A stretch of DNA of 64,000 nt, from contig NZ_CP108370.1 in assembly GCF_035953295.1 (NCBI RefSeq), positions 4,865,001 through 4,929,000 of the forward strand. Direction: 5' to 3'. The notes under the pieces are model-generated. The model searched no databases and was not told the origin of the DNA. It was given only the letters and a program-made list of their open reading frames with translations. A program made the translations under genes and the position numbers. Positions 58,647-64,000 of the stretch are shown piece by piece (within the stretch, counting starts at the first letter, position 1; the number at the start of each line of letters is the position of its first letter). The stretch is from Streptomyces sp. NBC_01335. GTDB taxonomy: Bacteria; Actinomycetota; Actinomycetes; Streptomycetales; Streptomycetaceae.

Positions 58647-61231
58647 CCCCGACGCCGGTACCCCCCACGCCCGCGACCCGGGCGCCGGTACCCCCCACGC
58701 CCGCAACCGCGGTGCGCGCAACCGCGGTGCCCGCAGCCGCGGCGCCCCCACCACCGGAGCGCACGACTCCGGCGGACGGGGCTGCCGGGCCGCTGCTGCT
58801 GGGCGTGCGGCACCACGGGCCGGGGTCGGCGCGGGCGGTGCTGGCCGCGCTGGAGGCGGTGGGGCCGCGGGCCGTGCTGGTCGAAGGGCCGCCGGAGGCC
58901 GACGCGTTGCTCGCCTTCGCCGCCGACCCGGAGATGCGGCCCCCGGTGGCGCTGCTCGCGCACGCCGAGGACGATCCGGGGCTGGCGTCGTTCTGGCCGA
59001 TGGCGGAGTTCTCACCGGAGTGGGTCGCGATCCGCTGGGCGCTCGCGCACGGTGCGGCCGTCCGCTTCGTCGACCTGCCCGCCGCCCACTCGCTGGCGCT
59101 CGCGGCGGCGGCGCAGGGCGAAGGGGAGTGGGAGGCCTCGCCCGCCCCTCCCGACCCGATCGCGCTGCTGGCCGAAGCCGCCGGATACGACGACCCCGAG
59201 CGGTGGTGGGAGGACGTGGTCGAACACCGGTCCTCGGCACCCGGCGCCGATCCCGTCGCCCCGTTCACCGCGCTGGCCGAGGCGATGGCAGCCCTGCGCG
59301 AGACGTACGGCGACGGCGGGCACCCCCGCGACGCCGTACGCGAGGCGTTCATGCGCATCCGGCTCCGGGCGGCGCGGAAGGAGTTCGGCGACGAGGTCGC
59401 GGTCGTCTGCGGCGCCTGGCACGTACCCGCCCTCGCCGCCCGCACGACCCTCACCGCCGACCGCGCGCTGGTGAAGGGACTGCCCAAGGTGAAGACCGGC
59501 ATGACCTGGGTGCCCTGGACGCACCGGCGGCTGGCCCGGCGCAGCGGATACGGCGCCGGCATCGAGGCCCCCGGCTGGTACGCCCACCTCTTCCACGCCC
59601 CGGACCGGCCCGTCGAGCGCTGGATGACGAAGGTCGCGGGGCTGCTGCGCGACGAGGACCGGTTCGTCTCCCCGGCCCACGTCATCGAGGCGGTACGGCT
59701 CGCCGAGACGCTCGCCGCCCTGCGCGGCCGCCCGCTCGCCGGACTCGCCGAGGCCACCGACGCGGTCCGGGCCGTTCTGTGCGACGGCTCCGACGTGCCC
59801 CTCGCGCTCGTCCACGACGGACTCGTCGTCGGTACCGCGCTCGGTGAAGTCCCCGACGGCGCACCGGCCGTGCCACTCCAGCGGGACCTGACCCGGCAGC
59901 AGCGCACCCTGCGCCTGAAGCCGGAGCCGGCCGACCGGGAGGTGGAGCTCGACCTCCGCCGGGAGAACGACGCGGCGAGGAGCCTGCTGCTGCACCGGTT
60001 GCGGCTCCTCGCCGTGGACTGGGGCGAGCCGGTGGCGGGCCGGGGCAGCACCGGTACCTTCCGGGAGACCTGGCGGCTGCGCTGGGAGCCGGAGCTCTCG
60101 GTCCGGATCGCGGAGGCGGGGACCTGGGGCACCACCGTGCTCACCGCCGCCACCGCCAAGGCCGAGTCCCAGGCTCTTCTGGCGACCACCCTCGGGGAGG
60201 TCACCGCCCTTGCCGAACACTGCCTCCTCGCCGGTCTGCCCGGCGCGCTGCCCGTGGTGATGCGGGCCCTCGCGGACCGGGCCGCGCTCGACGCGGACGT
60301 CTCCCATCTCGCCGAGGCCCTGCCCGCGTTGGCCCGCTCGCTGCGGTACGGGGACGTACGCGGCACGGACACCGCCGCCCTCGGCGAGGTGGCCGCCGGA
60401 CTGGCGGCGCGCGTCTGCGTCGGGCTGCCCGCCGCCTGCACGGGCCTGGACGCCGACGGTGCGGAGGCGATGCGCCGCGCGGTGGACGAGGTGCACGGCG
60501 CGATCGCCCTCCTCGCACCTCCGGACGGACCCGGCCACGAACTGCGGGACCGCTGGCCGGCGGTGCTCGGCAAGCTATCGGCCCGGGACACGGTCGCCGG
60601 GGTGGTACGGGGCCGCGCCACCCGGCTGCTGCTGGACGAGGGCCGGCTCGGCGACGGCGAGGCGGCGCGGCTCATGGGCCTCGCCCTGTCGCCCGGTACC
60701 CCGCCCCCGCACGCCGCCGCGTGGATCGACGGCTTCCTCGGGGGAGCCTCCGGCGGCGGGATGCTCCTCGTGCACGACGAGCGCCTGTTCGCCCTCGTGG
60801 ACGGCTGGCTGACCGGCGTATCCGACGACGCCTTCACGGACGTGCTGCCGCTGCTCCGCCGTACCTTCTCCGCGTACGAACCGGGGGTCCGGCGCACCCT
60901 GGGGGAGCTGGCCCGCCGGGGCCCGGCCGATGCCGGGCGGGCCCGGGGACCCGGCACCGGGGCGGCGCTGCCCGGCTTCGGCCCGGAGCTGGACGGGCCC
61001 CGCGCCGACGCCGTACTCCCGCTGCTCCGCCTCGTCCTCGGCCCCGAACGCGTACCGGCGCACTTCGCGCACCCGGAGCACCCGGAGCACCCGGAGCGTC
61101 CGGCGCACCCGGAGCGCGACCCCGACCCGGCTCCGACCGGTCGATCCCGACCGAACCCGACCCGGCCCCGGTCGGACGATCCCGACCTGACCCGACCGGC
61201 CCTCCCGCGTACAGGAGTTGATCGACCGTGA
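58643..61231 (+). CDS. DUF5682 family protein
   Basis: An 862-residue protein of the DUF5682 group, recognised by G-V-R-H-H-G-P-G-S-A-R near residue 54 and V-L-V-E-G-P-P-E-A-D-A-L. The N-terminal part up to about 280 resembles TraB/ChaN-like folds (F-V-D-L-P...V-V-C-G-A-W-H-V-P-A-L). The rest is mostly helical. The first ~45 residues are Pro/Ala/Thr repeats and the C-terminus has an E-H-P-E-H-P-E-R run and a D-P-T-R-like repeat, both low complexity. It is coupled to the ATPase upstream and the VWA gene downstream (GTGA). Function unknown. Confidence 0.85.
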   Translation: MTPTPVPPTPATRAPVPPTPATAVRATAVPAAAAPPPPERTTPADGAAGPLLLGVRHHGPGSARAVLAALEAVGPRAVLVEGPPEADALLAFAADPEMRPPVALLAHAEDDPGLASFWPMAEFSPEWVAIRWALAHGAAVRFVDLPAAHSLALAAAAQGEGEWEASPAPPDPIALLAEAAGYDDPERWWEDVVEHRSSAPGADPVAPFTALAEAMAALRETYGDGGHPRDAVREAFMRIRLRAARKEFGDEVAVVCGAWHVPALAARTTLTADRALVKGLPKVKTGMTWVPWTHRRLARRSGYGAGIEAPGWYAHLFHAPDRPVERWMTKVAGLLRDEDRFVSPAHVIEAVRLAETLAALRGRPLAGLAEATDAVRAVLCDGSDVPLALVHDGLVVGTALGEVPDGAPAVPLQRDLTRQQRTLRLKPEPADREVELDLRRENDAARSLLLHRLRLLAVDWGEPVAGRGSTGTFRETWRLRWEPELSVRIAEAGTWGTTVLTAATAKAESQALLATTLGEVTALAEHCLLAGLPGALPVVMRALADRAALDADVSHLAEALPALARSLRYGDVRGTDTAALGEVAAGLAARVCVGLPAACTGLDADGAEAMRRAVDEVHGAIALLAPPDGPGHELRDRWPAVLGKLSARDTVAGVVRGRATRLLLDEGRLGDGEAARLMGLALSPGTPPPHAAAWIDGFLGGASGGGMLLVHDERLFALVDGWLTGVSDDAFTDVLPLLRRTFSAYEPGVRRTLGELARRGPADAGRARGPGTGAALPGFGPELDGPRADAVLPLLRLVLGPERVPAHFAHPEHPEHPERPAHPERDPDPAPTGRSRPNPTRPRSDDPDLTRPALPRTGVDRP

Positions 61232-62517
61232 CGGAGAAGGTCCCCGCACCAGGGCGGGCCCCGAGAGCCCAACAACCCCGTCCCGCACGGGCATCCGGCG
61301 ACGAGCGGGTCAGGCGGTGGCGGCTGGTGCTGGGTTCCGACAGCGCGGAGTCCACCGGCCACGCACCCGAGGGCCGGGACGCGGCGATGGACCGCACCCT
61401 CACCGCGCTCTACGGCGGCGGGAAGAGCCCTGGCACCCGGACGCCCGGTGAACGCGGGGCCGGGCTCGGTGCGTCCGCTCCCGCCGCCGCCCGCTGGCTC
61501 GGCGACATCCGCACGTACTTCCCCGCCCCGGTCGTCCAGGTCATGCAGCGGGACGCCATCGAGCGGCTCGGCCTCGCCGCCCTGCTGCTGGAACCCGAGA
61601 TGCTCGACGCGGTCGAGGCCGACGTCCACATCGTCGCCACCCTCCTCCAGCTCGGCGGCGCGATGCCGGAGACCACCCGGGAGACGGCCCGCGCCGTGGT
61701 GCGCAAGGTCGTCGCCGACCTGGAGAGGAGACTGGCCGGCCGCACCCGGGCGACCCTCACCGGCGCCCTCGACCGGTCCGCGCGGACCGGCCGCCCGCGC
61801 CACGGCGACATCGACTGGAACCGCACCATCCGCGCCAACCTCAAGCACTGGGTACCGCTCCCCGGCACGGGCGACGCGGTCGGATCAACCGGCTCGGGCG
61901 GCGCGGACCGTGAGGGCGGCGAGCGCGGGGCGGCCGGCGCGGGCACCGTCGTCCCGGAGCGGCTCATCGGTTACGGCCGGGCGGGCCGGGCCGTGCGCAA
62001 GGAGGTCGTCCTCTGCGTCGACCAGTCCGGTTCGATGGCCTCCTCCGTCGTCCACGCGGCCGTCTTCGGGGCGGTCCTCGCCTCGATGCGTTCGCTGGAC
62101 ACCCGGCTGATCGTGTTCGACACCGCCGTCGTGGACCTCACCGACCAGCTGGACGACCCCGTCGACGTGCTCTTCGGTACCCGGCTCGGCGGCGGTACGG
62201 ACATCAACCGGGCCCTCGCCTACTGCCAGGCGCGCCTCACCCGCCCCGCCGACACCGTCGTCGTCCTGATCAGCGACCTCTACGAAGGCGGGATGCGCGA
62301 CGGGATGGTCCAGCGGGTCGCGGCGATGAAGCGGTCCGGAGTGGAGTTCGTGGCCCTGCTCGCGCTCTCGGACGAGGGAGCGCCCGCCTACGACCGGGAC
62401 CGTGCGGCGGCGCTGGCCGCTCTCGGGGTCCCCGCCTTCGCCTGTACCCCGGACCTCTTCCCCGAGGTGATGGCGGCGGCCCTGGAGAAACGCCCCCCGC
62501 CGGTCCCGGAGCGGTGA
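61228..62517 (+). CDS. VWA domain protein partner of the MoxR ATPase
   Basis: A 429-residue protein. The VWA domain starts near 258 with V-V-L-C-V-D265-Q-S267-G-S269-M-A-S, an intact MIDAS metal site; later MIDAS parts are G-G-G-T-D-I-N and V-V-V-L-I-S-D-L-Y-E-G-G. The N-terminal ~235 residues are helical with R-W-R-L-V-L-G at 30-36, where the family's conserved part begins. A Gly/Ser-rich linker separates the halves. GTG 61228 overlaps the upstream stop. MoxR-VWA pairs usually act as substrate-specific chaperones. Confidence 0.88.
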   Translation: MTEKVPAPGRAPRAQQPRPARASGDERVRRWRLVLGSDSAESTGHAPEGRDAAMDRTLTALYGGGKSPGTRTPGERGAGLGASAPAAARWLGDIRTYFPAPVVQVMQRDAIERLGLAALLLEPEMLDAVEADVHIVATLLQLGGAMPETTRETARAVVRKVVADLERRLAGRTRATLTGALDRSARTGRPRHGDIDWNRTIRANLKHWVPLPGTGDAVGSTGSGGADREGGERGAAGAGTVVPERLIGYGRAGRAVRKEVVLCVDQSGSMASSVVHAAVFGAVLASMRSLDTRLIVFDTAVVDLTDQLDDPVDVLFGTRLGGGTDINRALAYCQARLTRPADTVVVLISDLYEGGMRDGMVQRVAAMKRSGVEFVALLALSDEGAPAYDRDRAAALAALGVPAFACTPDLFPEVMAAALEKRPPPVPER

Positions 62518-62917
62518 GGGCGTGTCGGGGATGTCCGGCGCCCGTACTCGTACCGGGTGGGTGGTTCATCTCTCACCGCTCCGACGGTTGGCCCGGCGCC
62601 CGCCCGTCGGCCGCACGCCCGTCCGTAGCCCCGCCCGTCCCGCCGCAACCCCGCTGACCAGCGCCCCCGCAGGGCCGGTGGCGTGCCGATTTGTCCCCTG
62701 CACCCCGGTCACCAGGGGCATCTGTGACCGTAATCACCGCTCGTGCGGGATCTCCGATTTAGGGTCGGGCGGAGCGCGGGGATAACCTGCCGGATGGACA
62801 TGCCGCGTACTGGTACACCGTGTACGCATTCCTTGGTGACAGCGCAGTCACGTTTGCCCCTCGCGGCACGCCCACGCATCAAACCAACCGCGAGACCACT
62901 AAAAGGGACGGACGCGC
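62518..62917. other. Upstream region of sucC
   Basis: 400 bp, no gene seen. GATAAC at 62781-62786 may be a -10. Two inverted repeats follow: GTACA-ccg-TGTAC (62813-62825) and GTGAC-agcgca-GTCAC (62836-62851). Both would lie in the leader or near the start site and could bind regulators of TCA-cycle genes. Confidence 0.5.
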
Positions 62918-64000
62918 GTGGACCTGTTCGAGTACCAGGCGAGGGACCTCTTCGCCAAGCACGGTGTACCGGTGCTGGCCGGTGAAGTCATCGACACGCC
63001 TGAGGCAGCCCGCGAGGCGACCGAGCGGCTGGGCGGCAAGTCCGTCGTCAAGGCGCAGGTCAAGGTCGGAGGCCGCGGCAAGGCCGGCGGCGTCAAGCTC
63101 GCCGCCGACCCGGACGAGGCAGTCGCCCGGGCGACCGACATCCTCGGCATGGACATCAAGGGCCACACGGTCCACAAGGTGATGATCGCCGAGCTGTCTC
63201 CGGAGATCGAGGCGGAGTACTACGTCTCCTACCTCCTCGACCGCACCAACCGCACCTTCCTGGCCATGGCCTCGGTGCAGGGCGGCATGGACATCGAGGA
63301 GGTCGCGGAGAAGACCCCCGAGGCCCTCGCGAAGGTCCCGGTCAACGCCGTCGACGGCGTCGACATCGTCAAGGCCCGCGAGATCGTGGCTCTGGCGAAG
63401 TTCCCGGCCGACGTGGCCGAGGGTGTCGCCGAGGCCCTGGTGACCCTGTGGAAGACCTTCGTCGCCGAGGACGCGCTCCTCGTCGAGGTCAACCCGCTGG
63501 TCAAGACCAAGGACGGCCGCATCCTGGCGCTGGACGGCAAGGTCTCGCTCGACGAGAACGCCGACTTCCGCCAGCCGGAGCACGAGGCGCTCGAGGACAA
63601 GGCCGCGGCCAACCCCCTCGAAGCCGCCGCGAAGGCCAAGAACCTCAACTACGTCAAGCTCGACGGCGAGGTCGGCATCATCGGTAACGGTGCCGGTCTG
63701 GTCATGTCGACCCTGGACGTCGTCGCGTACGCCGGTGAGAACCACGGCAACGTGAAGCCCGCCAACTTCCTCGACATCGGTGGCGGCGCCTCCGCCGAGG
63801 TCATGGCGAACGGCCTGGAGATCATCCTCGGCGACACCGACGTCAAGTCCGTGTTCGTCAACGTCTTCGGTGGCATCACCGCCTGCGACGAGGTCGCCAA
63901 CGGCATCGTCCAGGCGCTCGCGCTGCTGGAGAGCAAGGGCGAGAAGGTCGAGAAGCCGCTCGTCGTGCGTCTCGACGGCAACAACGCGGAGCTGGGTCGC
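62918..64000 (+). CDS. sucC: Succinyl-CoA ligase, ADP-forming, beta subunit (5' part)
   Basis: TCA-cycle enzyme making succinate and ATP/GTP from succinyl-CoA. It begins [19 protein letters not shown], the standard SucC start, with the ATP-grasp parts [23 protein letters not shown] and the C-terminal ligase domain D-I-G-G-G-A-S-A...[10 protein letters not shown]. The frame is still open at base 64000 after 361 codons, so about 30 codons are missing. GTG 62918 follows AAAGGGACGG. sucD is expected just beyond. Confidence 0.96.
   Translation, partial: MDLFEYQARDLFAKHGVPVLAGEVIDTPEAAREATERLGGKSVVKAQVKVGGRGKAGGVKLAADPDEAVARATDILGMDIKGHTVHKVMIAELSPEIEAEYYVSYLLDRTNRTFLAMASVQGGMDIEEVAEKTPEALAKVPVNAVDGVDIVKAREIVALAKFPADVAEGVAEALVTLWKTFVAEDALLVEVNPLVKTKDGRILALDGKVSLDENADFRQPEHEALEDKAAANPLEAAAKAKNLNYVKLDGEVGIIGNGAGLVMSTLDVVAYAGENHGNVKPANFLDIGGGASAEVMANGLEIILGDTDVKSVFVNVFGGITACDEVANGIVQALALLESKGEKVEKPLVVRLDGNNAELGR

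Overview
The window is chromosomal DNA of a Streptomyces or very close relative. GC is well above 70% with strong third-position GC bias, and GTG/TTG starts and ATGA/GTGA gene overlaps are common. It carries a tRNA-Leu with anticodon UAA (bldA) and the developmental genes whiD and bldM. The run whiD, bldM, an ECF-type sigma gene (shbA-like), guaB, a guaB3-type gene and later guaA, pcrA, icmB and sucC is the conserved core layout I know from streptomycetes. Exact species cannot be told from the sequence.

Layout. 1-7252: a dipeptide-family ABC transporter (end of the binding protein, two permeases, two ATPases) translationally coupled to a GH2 beta-mannosidase, best read as uptake and hydrolysis of mannosides. 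7544-7626: bldA, followed by two tiny overlapping Cys-containing genes. 8383-12292: divergent MarR regulator and MFS exporter, a MOSC protein and a LysR regulator. 12425-17623: whiD, bldM, shbA, guaB, guaB3. 17724-21869: a membrane protein, a nucleotide-sugar dehydrogenase relative that lacks the catalytic Cys, and glpD. 22188-29663: three receptor-type Ser/Thr kinases in a row; the middle one is a pseudokinase whose kinase fold is split by a long insert. 29849-33532: succinic semialdehyde dehydrogenase and a GMC/cholesterol-oxidase-type flavoprotein. 33865-36119: chorismate mutase with a probable aromatic leader-peptide attenuator, divergent from guaA. 36357-42890: membrane proteins, DoxX, and a head-to-head pair of PspC-domain genes, one of them a sensor kinase with its response regulator. 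42933-50803: two NlpC/P60 hydrolases around a small membrane protein, pcrA, and an M23 peptidase with a very large disordered cytoplasmic tail. 51116-54160: a barstar-domain protein, a lipase-like hydrolase and icmB. 54374-62517: a divergent five-gene locus (DUF5691, a SWIM-family protein without its SWIM domain, MoxR AAA+, DUF5682, VWA). 62918-64000: start of sucC.

How genes work together. Guanine nucleotide synthesis (guaB, guaB3, guaA), development (bldA, whiD, bldM, shbA), envelope sensing and turnover (three kinases, PspC system, NlpC/P60 and M23 hydrolases) and central metabolism (glpD, SSADH, icmB, sucC) are represented. Most is ordinary core genome. The best leads are the five-gene locus, whose two arms start from a 15-bp inverted repeat that on each strand reads as a DNA-damage (RecA-NDp/PafBC type) promoter; the leaderless Tyr/Phe leader peptide and terminator hairpin before chorismate mutase; the split pseudokinase; the Cys-less sugar dehydrogenase; and structured RNA candidates upstream of cell-wall hydrolases. 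All assignments rest on reading the sequence; no database search was possible.
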